In this document: positions 1 to 11,015 of the stretch, in pieces
How positions within the stretch are numbered: the first letter of the stretch is position 1
Layout of the letters: every line of letters starts with the position of its first letter
Assembly (NCBI GenBank): GCA_022494885.1
Contig: JAGVSM010003677.1
Span: forward strand, 1 to 64,000
Length of the DNA stretch: 64,000 nucleotides
Origin: Micrasema longulum
Taxonomy: Eukaryota > Arthropoda > Insecta > Trichoptera > Brachycentridae
Direction of reading: 5' to 3'
The notes under the pieces: generated by a model
What the model was told of the DNA's origin: nothing
What the model saw: the letters and a program-made list of their open reading frames with translations, nothing else
Databases searched by the model: none
Position numbers and translations under genes: made by a program

Positions 1-227
1 AATTTTACAGAGCATAATACATTTTAATTACATTCCCAGGAGTTACTACAATTCAATTCGATTAGGGAAGTAAATAAATAAAAAATAAAATAATGGCACA
101 TATTTAGAACAATAAAGAAACAAAGCAAGAAAAAAATATACCAAGGTATTTTATTACTCGTCAAAACCAATTTATTTCAAACTAAACAACTATTATTCTG
201 ATATTCTGTTAATCATAATAAACTCTC

Positions 228-292
228 TAGGGGGTGAAATACAATCTTAGTCTGCAGACATTTGGACAAACTTAAAATATTGTGAACATTCT
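228..292 (-). repeat. Dispersed repeat family B, terminal fragment
   Basis: This 65-bp piece carries the recurring family B end: a GGGG(T)GAA-rich block, a TAGTCTGCAGACA-like block and then GGACAAACTTAAAATATT. The same order occurs at 4985-5035, 40630-40690 and 45550-45605. Only the terminus is present, so this is a truncated copy. The class of family B is unknown. Confidence 0.6.
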
Positions 293-3147
293 GTTCGTTT
301 ATATTATATTTAATATTGTCGAATAAATAATTTTAATAAAGACACCAAACAAATGAAAATAATTTTACCAGAAAACCAGTAAAATAAGAAAATTAATAAT
401 AAATATTTATTCTAGGAAAATGCCTTAAGTATTATTTCATAGTATTTATTTTATGAAAATTAATGCTTTAAAAAACAATCCCAGAAACGAATTAAAATAC
501 AGTATCAAAATGTAATAATAAAAAAACAGTAATTAGCTAACCACGTCTTCTTATAAAATAAGTCTGTATTTATTTTATTTTATGATAAAAAAAAAATCTT
601 TACGATTTCCAATATACTAGTACACTTTTATTTGTTTAAAAAGGGAAACGCTTTTCCGGCTCATAATTAATCTCTTAACCAAACCGATCTCTAGAGAACA
701 CTCACAACACCTCTGAGGAATTGTTACGTGGAATACAACATTGTACAATACATTGTAAGGCTATGCCATACTAATTAATTAATTTTATCAGTATACCCTT
801 AATAAGATTATCAGAAGGGTTTGTGCGTGGTCACGGTAGAACCATTATTAATCTGTTATCTCTTCATATATCATAACCCCCCGGTAGAGATGCTTCATCG
901 ATTATTCTTGACGTTTTATTAAAAACCTTTTGTGTAAAAACTTGTCACGTGTTTTGAAATAACGGAATACGCAAAGTCATACACCTAGGGCCTTAAATAA
1001 AATAACATTCTTTGGAAGACATCTCAACAGAGACGAAAGAATTGTTAGGAAGACAGATATGTAAGATTTTAAGGTTGTTGTTGCAGGGAGCTACTACACC
1101 AGTTGGAGATCACGGATTAAAAACTACGTTGATGCTTCGATGTGTATTTATTAAATGTTAAATAATATGGTACAGAAGCGATAATGAAGCAGGAGAGTGA
1201 CAGCAAATACTGAAAACTATTAACTACTGAATTACTAAACTGATTTACTTCATGTCTGAACTGAACTTCACTGACTGAACTACTGGTACTAAAGGGTACT
1301 ACTGCTTTTATGGTAGTTGTCCATAGTGTTCTCTTTACTTCCGAGTGGAGGATTAAGGTCATTTTCTATTTCTCTTATTTTTCATTTTATTTTATTTATT
1401 GGGGAACAGTATAACCGGTTAAAAAAGATAATAAACAAAATATACAAAGAACAAAACCAATGACAAATATCCGCAGAAATGCATTAAATATATATAAATC
1501 GGTTTCCGCAATTTGGTATTTTGGATGTTTTGATTGTTTTGTTGTTTACGTACAGGAAATTCATAATTCACCTTCTGCACTGTCCTTAAGACGGTAGTAG
1601 GTCAGGCGATAGTGGGCATTGGTTTCCGGGTGAGTCTCGCAGATATATGTAATTCTACTTTAATTTACTTCTTGCCCGATCTTGCAATTTGTTTTTTATC
1701 TGTGAGTAAACTAGTTGAAATACGTTTTCTAAAAATTATTTCAAGCATTTTTATGTGCAGTTGATTCATACCCAGTCGGTTCGAGAACGCCAATTTACGC
1801 AAAAAGAGTAGATATTTATTAAAATTTAATTATGCACCACACTGCTAACATACAAATTAAAAGGATATGATCAAGCTGTAAACGGCAAGTATGTATTTAT
1901 ATATTTATTTGACGATTTGAAAGCCTAAGGCGCAAGACTATTACGTAAGTATTATATATATTTTTATTTTTTTTTAAATTATATTTATAGCTATTATAAT
2001 ATTACATACATTTTTGTACAGCATCAGATGCCTACTTAGGCGAAAGCGCTCGTTGGTCAAAATAATAAAAAGTAAAACTAAACCAAGAAGTTTCATTGAT
2101 AAGTTTATTTATAAATTTTATCATTATCATTAACTATGGAGTTTTATCAAGAAATATCAACAAAAAACATCAATATTATTAAAGAAAGAACAGACAAAAA
2201 AAATATAAACGTACTAGTATACACATATTGGTACATATATACATACACACATACATACAAACATACACATATTATTTATTTTTTTATTAATTAATTTACA
2301 AGCCCTACGGGCTTTTACATATATTAGAAATTAAATTCAAGTGCAGCAGTGAAACATAAGTATGTAACTTTAGTTAAAATTAAAGATAACATAAGAAAAG
2401 CTAAAAGATACAATAATAAGTAAAAATCAGGAAATGTACCAACATAGGTATAGGGTACATAGAAAAATATTTAATAAATTTACATATGAAAATATACACA
2501 CATACATATAAGTTTATACATTATAATAGAGATACATGAGGAAAAAAAAAAGTAAATAAAGAACAATATTAAGAAATTTATACAAATTAATTTATAACCT
2601 TTTGAATACTTAACCTATATTTATATAAAGACAGACGAAATATATCAACTTCACCATACTCATTACCTAGCCGGTGTAGTCTAGGTACTAATATACAACA
2701 AGAAAAATAAAACATTATAATTCTACAGAATAAAGCAATGAGGAATCCTAATATTATATAGGTACTTAAACAAACATTATATTTTAATGTAGAAATAATG
2801 CATACGAAAATTGGAATTCTCTCAGTTAAACAAAAAATATATGTGTAATGTTGCAATTTTAATTCATAAAATAATTAAAGGGTTAAATCAAATAAAAAAT
2901 ATGACAATTCAATCAATGCCATGCATACGAAAACAATAGAAAGAAAAAAAACTCAGAACTTATTGCGCAAGGGTTTAAAATTGTACTATGAGTGTACCTG
3001 AAGAAACGAAATAAACCGAAAGCCATGAAATATTACAAATCAATTGAAAAAATATGCTCTTGATACATTTTAATGTTAAATTAAATCATATTAAAATATT
3101 ATAATAGTCCTTAACATGTTATGAGCTCATTTAATAAAAGATAAATA
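293..3147. other. AT-rich non-coding stretch, no gene seen
   Basis: No reading frame here is long or recognisable. A degenerate TACA/CACA microsatellite lies at about 2220-2272, with more AT-rich simple sequence around 2270-2300 and 2480-2560. Short open frames on the minus strand (1117-1362 and 2587-2856) have low-complexity composition and no family resemblance. Confidence 0.5.
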
Positions 3148-3975
3148 AGTGAAACCTCTATCTATCGTTCCTCGAGTAATCGTTTTCCCGGATGTGTCAT
3201 TTATTTCTCCCAACTCCGAAAAAATTTCATATAAAACATCCAAAAATTGATCGCATCGATCGTTTCACTGTCCACCATTTTACCGCATTCATCGGTTGCA
3301 TTACTATGCGTATTTGATATATTTTAATATTTTGTGTATGTTCTAATGCGCAGAACGTTCGAAAGAGTAAGAGAGATAATGACAATTAGAACAAGTTAAG
3401 GTTTCTGAAGATGATTGGCTAAGACTTGATACACAGACGAATTTCAACAATTTTGTCACATTTGACGACAATATCCCAACGTGTGGGATAAAAACTATCG
3501 AAAGCTCGTGTGACGCAAGGTTGAAGGAGACTGCTGAAAAGGTCGATATTGATGAAGAGGAGCCGCCGCCTGTGCCTTCATTTTCAGAAGCATGCACTAT
3601 CTTCGAAAGATTAAAAACATTCTACTACTCACATTCAATAACTGATGCAAAGCCGAAAATATAATGTTGACTTACGGGAATAAAACAGTAAAAAACAAAC
3701 GTCGATGAAAGATTATTTCCAATGCAATAAACTTCAATATTTTTTTTGTTTTTGTTCTGCTTTCTAATTTTGTTTAAATACATTTATTTACATCTGAAAC
3801 CGGTATCTTTTTTAGAATTTTAACCTGCCAATGGTAATGCAGATTGCCAGGGAGGTATCTTTACCCGATATTATATCCCTGTGTATTGACCTCGTATTCC
3901 CGCATTCATTGTTTTCCCGCATTCATAGTTTATTTAAACAAGTCCGTTTAAAAACGATAGATAGAGGTTTCACTG
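3148..3975 (+). mobile_element. Internally deleted pogo/Tigger-like DNA transposon
   Basis: The element is bounded by inverted repeats: AGTGAAACCTCTATCTATCG on the left and the reverse complement of CAGTGAAACCTCTATCTATC on the right (3955-3975). Each is flanked by TA (3146-3147 and 3976-3977), the pogo/Tigger target duplication. The left end has lost the initial C. Inside is a C-terminal transposase fragment (3401-3664). At 828 bp it is far shorter than an autonomous element of about 2-3 kb, so it is an internally deleted copy. Confidence 0.75.
3401..3664 (+). pseudogene. pogo/Tigger-type transposase, C-terminal remnant
   Basis: An 88-codon frame read on the plus strand ends in TAA at 3662-3664. 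It contains an acidic stretch with DIDEEEPPPVPS followed by SEA and a YYSHS-like motif. This matches the acidic tail after the DDE domain in Tigger transposases, where a helix carrying SEALKALETLRRY-type sequence leads to a Y-S-H-S ending. There is no start codon and no catalytic DDD part, so no activity is expected. It sits between the two terminal inverted repeats of the surrounding element, which supports the assignment. The frame on the opposite strand (3343-3597) is its shadow. Confidence 0.7.
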
Positions 3976-4409
3976 TAATTAAATATGTATTAAAAACAAA
4001 GAAATCGTTGCATGAAAAAGACATATTATAAGAATATAACGAGAAATTGAATATGTTTTTTTTTTATTTTGCATATAACAAAACAAAAACTACGGGACTC
4101 CTAAGTAAGATAATATTACACTCTACAGTAAGAACAAACTCAATACAAAGAAAATAACCGTGTACGTCGGAAACATTGTATTCCATAAATTGATTTCTAC
4201 AACTTTGGCGTATAATAGCTCCCACTCTCACGATTCTAATGATCTAGTTACAAGTTTGAAGAGGTGTCGGATGTCGTGTCGTATCCAGTCGTGACCAATG
4301 TACACCTTATGTCACAAGTTACAACCGCAACTGTTCACGGTGGTTAGTGAAGACGCAATCGTCGTTCTTTTACAAATCTAACGTTTTTTTTTTGTCGATA
4401 CAACAACTT
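3976..4409. other. Unassigned stretch
   Basis: About 430 bp with no recognisable coding or repeat feature. It lies between the Tigger-like copy and the first SINE. Confidence 0.4.
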
Positions 4410-4607
4410 TTATTATTTTGTATTTTGTATTTGTATTTTTTTTGCACCACAACAGGCCAGGAAGCCCAATTACAGTGGTTAATTACATCACAGAACACCC
4501 AGGCTTGAGAAAAATCACATTTAATTTTTGTGTTCTCACCGGGAATCGAACCCGGAACCTTCCGTGTGTGAGTCAAGCGTCTTGACCACTACACCACGGA
4601 GGCCGCC
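4410..4607 (-). mobile_element. tRNA-derived SINE (family S1), full length
   Basis: Read on the minus strand, it opens with a tRNA-like head. The A box is TGGTGTAGTGGTCAAGACG and the B box is GGTTCGATTCCC, both preserved for RNA polymerase III. The head leads to a GAGAACAC segment, a unique body ending CCTGTTGTGGTGC, and an A-rich tail with TATTTTG/ATACAAA-type repeats. Other copies lie at 14930-15094, 33353-33428, 33537-33612, 43260-43452 and 49892-50050. It is non-autonomous and depends on a LINE reverse transcriptase. The minus frame at 4370-4576 is only this SINE read as protein. Confidence 0.85.
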
Positions 4608-4769
4608 ATTGAATCTTGAAATAAGACACATAAACAAATTCTTAAATGTGCTTTAATAACAATATACATGGGTTAACCAGGGTATTATCGGCACCCCTTC
4701 CGTAATTAACACTCTCTTATTCAAACTCAAAAAAAAAAACATATTACAATAGAGAGAAAGAATATTTAA

Positions 4770-5036
4770 GAGAAGGTAATATAGAATTCTAGGCATCTAC
4801 AGGGCTTATGACCTGTCAATGACTGGTTTATGTGGCCACTTTACACACTGTGTAACATTCACCATTCTGCCCATATTTGAACATCTATATTCCTTCAATT
4901 CTTTCATCTGTTGATGTTTGTGAAGTTAAGGAGCTGAAACCTTTATTTACGCAGGTGAGATTCATTTAATTGAATTATTGAATCCAGTCCTTGTCTACAA
5001 AAATTTGGACAAACTCAAAATATTGTTGTCAAAAAA
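4770..5036 (+). repeat. Dispersed repeat family B, near-complete unit
   Basis: The unit holds, in order, a TCTAGGCATCTACAGGGC block, GACCTGTCAATGACTGG, GTGGCCACTTTACACACTG, ACATTCACCATTCTGCC, a CATCTGTTGATGTTTG block and a terminal block with TTGGACAAACTCAAAATATT. The same order recurs at 6755-7135, 12785-13015, 32050-32772 and 40495-41030. No coding capacity is visible. The family is moderately diverged between copies, so it is probably an old non-autonomous transposon. Confidence 0.75.
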
Positions 5037-5695
5037 AAAATAGAAAATAATTTTAGTATTGAAAACGGAGTACTTAAATTAATCAAATTTAATTATATTC
5101 TTGAAAACTGGCTACAATTAATCGTTGTTATTATGCTGGTATTTCTATTTAAAACCATAAATCGATAGGCTCTACTAAAACGTGCGAGAAATTGAGTTTC
5201 TTAAGATTTTTTAAGGATATTTTCAGCAAGGTTAGTACAAAACTTAACTATATTATATTTTCCAGTATACATGTACATCTTTATCGTGCTAGTTTTGTAT
5301 CAAACGTAATTATTTTACTAAGATATAATATATAAAACGCTGTCTTTGCTGTGGGAAATTATAAAACCAGCATCGGATTCTTTTCCCCTCTGCCAAGGAT
5401 CCTCAGAACAATGAACAAAATATCATTAAATTGTACTGTCGGTGTGTTTCAACAGCAAGGGCAAGCATTCAAGAAGCAAGCGATGTTGTCACTCCTGACT
5501 CGCGATGATATACTTGCCATGTCCGCCCAGATTATTATTTGTAAATTCAAAAAGACTTTAAGATTGTTTTGATTAGGTGTTTTTATATAATATATCGTCA
5601 ATAATGCCAATCGGTAGGGCTTTTATAAGGCTGTTGAATGGCTTAAAAAAATAAAATAAAAATTTCAGGTTTTTATTTAATTACCAGCTTGAACC
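5037..5695. other. Unassigned stretch with one unrecognised frame
   Basis: A 73-codon frame at 5351-5572 (+) reads into no family I recognise and has no clear splice or start context. Nothing else is seen. Confidence 0.3.
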
Positions 5696-5699
5696 TTAA

Positions 5700-6035
5700 T
5701 AAATTTTGAGTCAGTGTTTTTAGAAAAGAAAGGCAAGCGTGAAGTGAAAAATGCAATAAAAGAAATAAGAACACGGGTAAATAAAGTAACAAAAATAACT
5801 ATGAAACGCGTTGACAGTTGAAGTTGACAGCTATCAGTATCACAGGCGTAGAATGTGCGTGCACATTTTTTATGCGCGCGCAGATGTCAGTTCACACATT
5901 TATTGAAAATTAAGACGTGTTTTTAGGAATTTGACCACAGATTTCAAGGAATTTGTCTATTACACGACACAATATTCATTGGGCGAAATCTTGCACAAGA
6001 TCTTGTAGCATTTTCCAACCCATGGAATATGAACT
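5700..6035 (-). mobile_element. Family E MITE, one arm
   Basis: Read on the minus strand, this region aligns base by base with 37024-37340. Shared blocks include GTCAACTTCA(A/G)CTGTCAACGCG, a GTGCAAGATTT block and CAAATT...TGAAATCTGT. The terminal GGGTCAGAAAAT of the family has drifted to GGGTTGGAAAAT at about 6015-6030. One arm of the element is present and the other was lost. No coding potential. Confidence 0.65.
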
Positions 6036-6642
6036 TAATCTGTCTGCGCAATCTATAAGTTAGAAAGCATCACTCTATAAAAAAATGAATTATTTGAATC
6101 ATAAAGGTAGTGAATGCATTAACTTTGTGTTAAAATATTTATATTAATGTTAGTTAATTCAAGTATTAATATAAAACCACTTACGGACTTTTTAATGTTT
6201 AATAGTTTCAAGCGTACCCGACTCTTCGTCAGTTTATTGACACTCACTTTACTAACATCAAATTGCAAATAAGTTCGTCCAAATATTTTTAAACCATTTA
6301 TTATAGAAACAAAATACGATTGATACATAAATCCGTAAATTTGGATTAACCAGTGACCGGTTTCAGCGCTTTTGCGATATCTTCTCGAATGGTTGAGCCT
6401 TAACAAACAGAGAATTGAATAAATGTGGAAGTTCAAACACAGGCAGAATAACAAATGTTACATAACCTAGCAGATGAAAGGTAAATGTCCAGACTTGCAT
6501 ATTTATATCCTATTCAAAGTTGTACACCTATTATTTATTTTTTTTAATTTATAAAAATATTTGTGTTCTTACGATTATCGAAATATACAAATATTCGGGC
6601 CATTTTCAATGGATGAAGTACTACGAATGATACTATAGAAAA

Positions 6643-6715
6643 TGGGAATGAAGTTGTGGTAAAACGAAGCTCTAATTTAGGAACATAAGTCTGTGAGTTC
6701 GATCCACGTTAAATG
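6643..6715 (+). mobile_element. Possible tRNA-derived SINE head (S4)
   Basis: A GTTGTGGTAAAACGAAGC segment sits about 30 bp before a B-box-like GAGTTCGATCCACG, spacing typical of pol III internal promoters. There is no second copy in the window, so the assignment rests on the B box and the neighbourhood of similar elements. Confidence 0.35.
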
Positions 6716-6754
6716 GGAAATATTAAGTGTGGAAATGGTGGAATAAAATCACTT

Positions 6755-7135
6755 CAGTTTGTCCATCGTAGACAAGGACTGGATTCAACCTTCTAAAGAG
6801 TAATTAAGATGAACATACTACAACAGATATGGAAAACATTTTAGAGAAGGGAACAATATGGATGTCTTTGCATTTACAGAGCCGTCATTGGCTGGTTCAA
6901 AAGGCCAATTTACACAATTTGTAACATTCACCGTTCTGCCTATGTTTGCACATGCCTATGTCTTAAATTCGTCCAACTGAAGTTTAAGAGCCAAAACCTT
7001 AATTGATGCGAACAAGATTCATCTTACTAAATTATTTCACCTACATACTAGGCAACACCTAAAAATATTTCTATAATTTTTATAATTATTTTTGGACCAG
7101 TTGATTTAGTCAAAAATATTTTGAGTTTGCCTGAA
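6755..7135 (+). repeat. Dispersed repeat family B, complete unit
   Basis: This copy has both ends. It starts GTTTGTCCATCGTAGACAAG and ends with a TATTTTGAGTTTG block, so related terminal sequence occurs at both edges. It carries the central GTCATTGGCTGG and ACATTCACCGTTCTGCC blocks and the distal CATACTAGGCAACACC block. The length of about 380 bp is the best estimate of one family unit in this window. Confidence 0.7.
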
Positions 7136-7422
7136 ATTCTATAAAGATTTGGAGAAATAAAAAATATTGTTAAATAATTATTGTGATAAAAAAGGCTTCT
7201 TATGTTCATACATTTAACACTTTATGCGACGCAAAAAACTTAAAGCTCGAAACTTCAACTTTTACAATAAAGTTTTTAAAATATTTGAAAAGTTTTTCGC
7301 CTCTATTTGAAATTTTAAGAAACGCGCAGAACCTTCAATAATTTAGCATCTCATACTTCTGTTACACGAATGAAAAATTATACCAATATAATATTATTTT
7401 TATGCCAGTTATCTCCGCTTCG

Positions 7423-7600
7423 TGGTCAATTGGTCAGCGCGTGTTTACTGTGTAAGAGGTCTCGGGTTCGATTCCCGACATGATTAACATGAAATATTTA
7501 TTAAAAAGGGTGTTATTACACAGTAATATTTCATGGTTCCTGGACTGGCACCTAAAGCGTAAGACTGATCATTTTACCTTCATGTAACATAAAGCTATGT
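7423..7600 (+). mobile_element. tRNA-derived SINE (family S3)
   Basis: The tRNA-like head has GTGGTCAATTGGTCAGCGCG as A-box region and GGGTTCGATTCCCGA as B box. The body (ATGAAATATTTATT, then AAAGGGTGTTATTACACAGTAATATTTC) matches a second copy at 41745-41885, where GGTTCGATTCCCG and the ACAGTA(A/C)TTTC block recur. A further, more decayed head follows at 8005-8075. Confidence 0.75.
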
Positions 7601-7675
7601 AATTTTCGGGAACCGATGATTTAGTTGAAGTCAAACCATCGTCAAATTACGTTTGTTAAATAATGCATTACTCAT

Positions 7676-7915
7676 ACTTCATGCTAATATTATAAATGCG
7701 AAAGTTTTTTGTCTGTTTTTCTTTCACGTCGCAATGGAGCGACTGTTTTGCGTGATTTTGTGCATAGGGATAACCAGATAGCTAACAAGCGTCGGAAGCT
7801 ATCTTTCATCTCAAAAACCATACGACTTTCTAGCACGTAACAGTCGGCGATAGCCGATGATATTATTATATGAATATGATTCTGCGTCCGGATAGATGAA
7901 GGATACAAATTATGG
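7676..7915. repeat. Repeat fragment of a type common in Lepidoptera
   Basis: The start, CTAATATTATAAATGCGAAAG followed by TTTTTTGTCTG, resembles the opening of a repeat I associate with many lepidopteran genomes (AATATTATAAATGCGAAAGT then GTCTG repeats). This is recall rather than a search. Nothing else in the block is recognisable, and the 72-codon minus frame is a chance opening. Confidence 0.4.
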
Positions 7916-8004
7916 GTGTGAAAAAGAACCTGAACCCTAGAGACGAGTTTTTGATTCGATGACTACTCTCGGGTAGAAACGTTAAAGGAAGTTAAGTGGA
8001 AATA

Positions 8005-8075
8005 AGTTTGCTTCGTAGTCTACTGGTTGGCGTTACAATGCTTAAGGTTCGATTTCTAGCAGAGTGGACATAAAA
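8005..8075 (+). mobile_element. Decayed tRNA-derived SINE head (S3-like)
   Basis: GCTTCGTAGTCTACTGGTTGG resembles the S3 A-box region, and AAGGTTCGATTTCTAGC lies at B-box distance. The body is too diverged to align firmly. Confidence 0.45.
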
Positions 8076-8182
8076 TGGTTATAAGGTTTATGATGATGAT
8101 GATTGTTATTACATTTTTTTAAAAACGTATTTAATTTTAATACAAAACGTAACATTTCAATAACGATATATTTATATATATA

Positions 8183-8772
8183 CAGCCTAAGCCAATTACA
8201 AGATTTATATGAAGAAACATATAAACAAGAAACTGAACAAAAGGAACTTAAAACTATGTAGCAAAGACAAACAAGGGCAATAAAATAATAGTATACAATA
8301 TATTCATAAACACGATAAAAATATAAAACTTTGAGCTATATATACCATGCTAATCCATCTTTGTCCCACACCGTTTTAGTTGCGAAGACGAATAATTCCA
8401 AGTTGTGTGACGAATTGACTAATCTACACACTCTGGATATTGGGGCATAAAAATTGGCTCTTAAAATATTTGATAAATAGCAGATTTTGACTTCCGGTGA
8501 CAAGGTTGGAAACATGAAAAGAAATTGATATGTAATTAAAACGTTCATTGCAGTATCCACATGACAAATATTTAACGCTGAAATTCGTTTCCAATGCAGT
8601 AGGGATTTTGTGCACCGCCGAGGAATAAGATAATGTTCATGGCTTAGCTCGAAGTCATATATTATGTAGATTGTATTTTTTTAATATACTGCAAACAAGT
8701 ATTTTATTGTCCTTGTTTGTCTTTGCTGCATGTATTTAGGTTCTGTTTCTCCATGTAATTGGCGTAGGCCTA
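8183..8772. mobile_element. Foldback element with long inverted repeats
   Basis: The left arm (8184-8295) and the right arm (8693-8772) are inverted copies. Both carry GCCTA(A/C)GCCAATTACA, then AGAAAC, GAAC(T/C)TAAA, and then GCAAAGACAAACAAGG followed by CAATAAAATA. The interior, read on the minus strand, has a proline-isoleucine-serine-arginine region faintly like LINE reverse transcriptase tails (8336-8615). That coding call is weak. The inverted arms are certain. Confidence 0.65.
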
Positions 8773-10038
8773 TCAGTAAATAAAAATATAGTAAATTACA
8801 AAACGCTGACTAAAACAATTTTCTTGCCTCAAAAGATACCAGAAGTTCAAGTTTTATGTTCTGTTTTAAGTTTCAAGGACCATTCCCTCGCACACACCTT
8901 CAATGGTACCCTCGTATTCCGGAATTCAATAACTTGAAACTGTCGTAACTTTAACGTGAAAGTCTGAACTTTCTCGCTTCCAATTTAAGCAGTAAAAGTT
9001 TGATGTTTCATACATAATTTTACTGTTAAACGAAGAACGAGGAAAACGGAAAACATTTCAGGTATGAAGTACCTATCCACGAAATCATTTCAATATTGAA
9101 GATCCCATGGAAAAAAACACGGTTATTAACATTTTTGATAAAACTGAATTGATCAATTCTCAAATAATTTACGTATGCTTTACAACATTTTTGAATACGC
9201 GACACCTTTATGAGTTAAAAAAAATCTGGTGACTTCTCCGAGACCTAAATTTCAATATACTACTCGTATTAAAATCATTTCAAAGACGACGTATTTTATT
9301 GTCTTCCTATTGCGACCATAATATATAAGAATCGCGGGCGCAGCGTCCTGTCAGCAGCAAGATCTATAAATCTTATACATTTTTCTGCTGACGGCTTAAT
9401 TAAAATGGAATTTAATTCGCATAATATTAACGTCTACAAGATGAAGAGAAAAAATATCCAGAGCAGGCACGGGAAGCTTTGGACTTATAAGGGGCCATTC
9501 GCCACATTCACATGTTTTGGATGTCAACTAATAACATTGGACATTAAAACTAAAAAGAGAAATATACTCCGATCACAAAATAATTGGATTATTTGCGTCT
9601 CAAAAATAAATCAGGCACAGCTTTTGAAATTATTGTATTTTTACTGTAGTATGGAAACTAAAATCCTTGCTTTTTGCTATTACCATACTTGTGACCGCGA
9701 ACCCCCCAAGCAAGACTTCGCGAACCCCCAACAAAAAACATTGCGCTATCCAATGAAAATATATTAATAGCTTAAAAATTGCAAAATATGTCATTGCTTG
9801 TGATATATATTATGTTATACTCACAGGCGGTTTCTTAGCAAAAACGCTGGTACTGCATTTTTTACATTTTGTTAACTCGTACTATTAATATTACGGTTAC
9901 TTTTGGCAAAACTACTTAAAAATTGACGTTTTTTTGTAGATATTTCTTGATATAACTTAATAGTTAATGATTTGGATAAAAACATCAATAAAATTTATAG
10001 GTTTTGTTTGATTAACATTAACCAACTTAAGCATTCAT
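8773..10038. other. Unassigned stretch with a promoter-like block and one open frame
   Basis: At 9320-9360 a TATATAAG-containing segment is followed by a short G+C-rich block (GCGGGCGCAGCGTCCTGTCA). Downstream, a 120-codon frame runs from an ATG at 9405 to 9767. Its product is lysine-rich, ends in a proline- and glutamine-containing stretch and resembles no family I know. It could be a chance frame. No splice signals were identified. Confidence 0.25.
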
Positions 10039-10135
10039 CACTTCGGCAACAAAGGCCGTCGATGACAAGGCCGGAGGATTGACGTGGGAGGAGAGAGTGC
10101 TGGCTGGCGATAGGGCCTCCTGGAGGAGTCCTGTT
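10039..10135 (+). pseudogene. Possible LINE reverse transcriptase C-terminal scrap
   Basis: The plus frame gives a short run containing TWEERVLAGDRASWRS followed by a stop. This is like the W-x-x-x-V...A-x-DR-x-x-WR endings of many LINE polyproteins. Base composition is much more G+C-rich than the flanks, which suggests an insert. It is too short for a clade call. Confidence 0.35.
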
Positions 10136-10879
10136 TAGCCAACACTCCACTTAAGTACCTACATAGAAAAATATTTTTAAAAAAGCATTCATCGACCCTT
10201 AAACAAAATAATGAAACAAACCAGGAGATTTTCATTATATTTTAATAAAAATTAAAACTGCGTTATTTTCTTTTACAAAAACAAAGGTATACATTTTTAC
10301 AGAAGTTTTTAAGAACTACAGTTCCTTGCATATAAGAACGATAAATCGCTTTTTAATGGTGAATCACCTGGTACATAATTTATATGGGATTAAGCAGTGA
10401 ATTATTAATTAGATTAAATTAGATTTTCTACCGAACAATATAAATCGTGTCCTGAACACACCATTCATATAGCTGCATTTTTAAATCGTTAGTGCACTAA
10501 ACCTTATGATAAATATACCGCAATGTTTTTATAATATAAAATAATCCGGAAGCTTGTAACTATGGGGGATTTATCCCGAATAGCAGCTGTGATTTTGTGT
10601 ATTTGAATGAATGTATTTTTTAAAACGTCACTTATTTATATTTAAACCGTAGTCGTTAGTCCAACCAAAAGTGAAAAAAAAACTTATAGGTGCTATAAAA
10701 TGTTTAAAGAAGCAAATACGAAAAGGAAACTGAGGATAATAAAAGTCCGTTTCAACAATACTTACAGATAGTTTTCTCCATTCTTTTATTTTCTATAGTG
10801 GATCAACACGCCTGCGAAAACAAAATATTTAAATCAATATATAGAATCGAAAAATGCAAAACGTAAATATGACTTCCAG

Positions 10880-11015
10880 GCAAGGTAGTGAATGTTACAC
10901 AGTTTGTAAAATTTTCACTCAACCCAACAGATGAGAGATCATAAACTCTGTACATGCCTAGACTTACATATACACTTCTCTAAAATGTTATCCATCTTTG
11001 GTGTAATGTGTTATT
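10880..11015 (-). repeat. Dispersed repeat family B, partial
   Basis: Contains TGAATGTTACACAGT, a degenerate central block, ATGCCTAGACTTACATATA and TCTAAAATGTTATCC, in the same inverted order as 12840-13010 and 40885-40990. The distal part is missing. Confidence 0.6.

Noticed and set aside
1085..1362. Minus-strand block with AATAAA, CAGT-rich repeats and an AACTGGTG-like end, resembling the R-U5/primer-site edge of an LTR retrotransposon
   Set aside because: No second LTR, no gag/pol sequence and no clean TG...CA boundaries were found. The similarity is compositional only.
4501..4607. A tRNA gene at the A/B-box sequence (also at 43260, 7423 and 56222)
   Set aside because: The heads do not fold into a full cloverleaf acceptor stem, continue into a repeated non-tRNA body with an A-rich tail, and recur in several truncated copies, so they are SINEs.
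7690..7908. A minus-strand frame of 72 codons
   Set aside because: It falls in a repeat-like block and shows no known motif.
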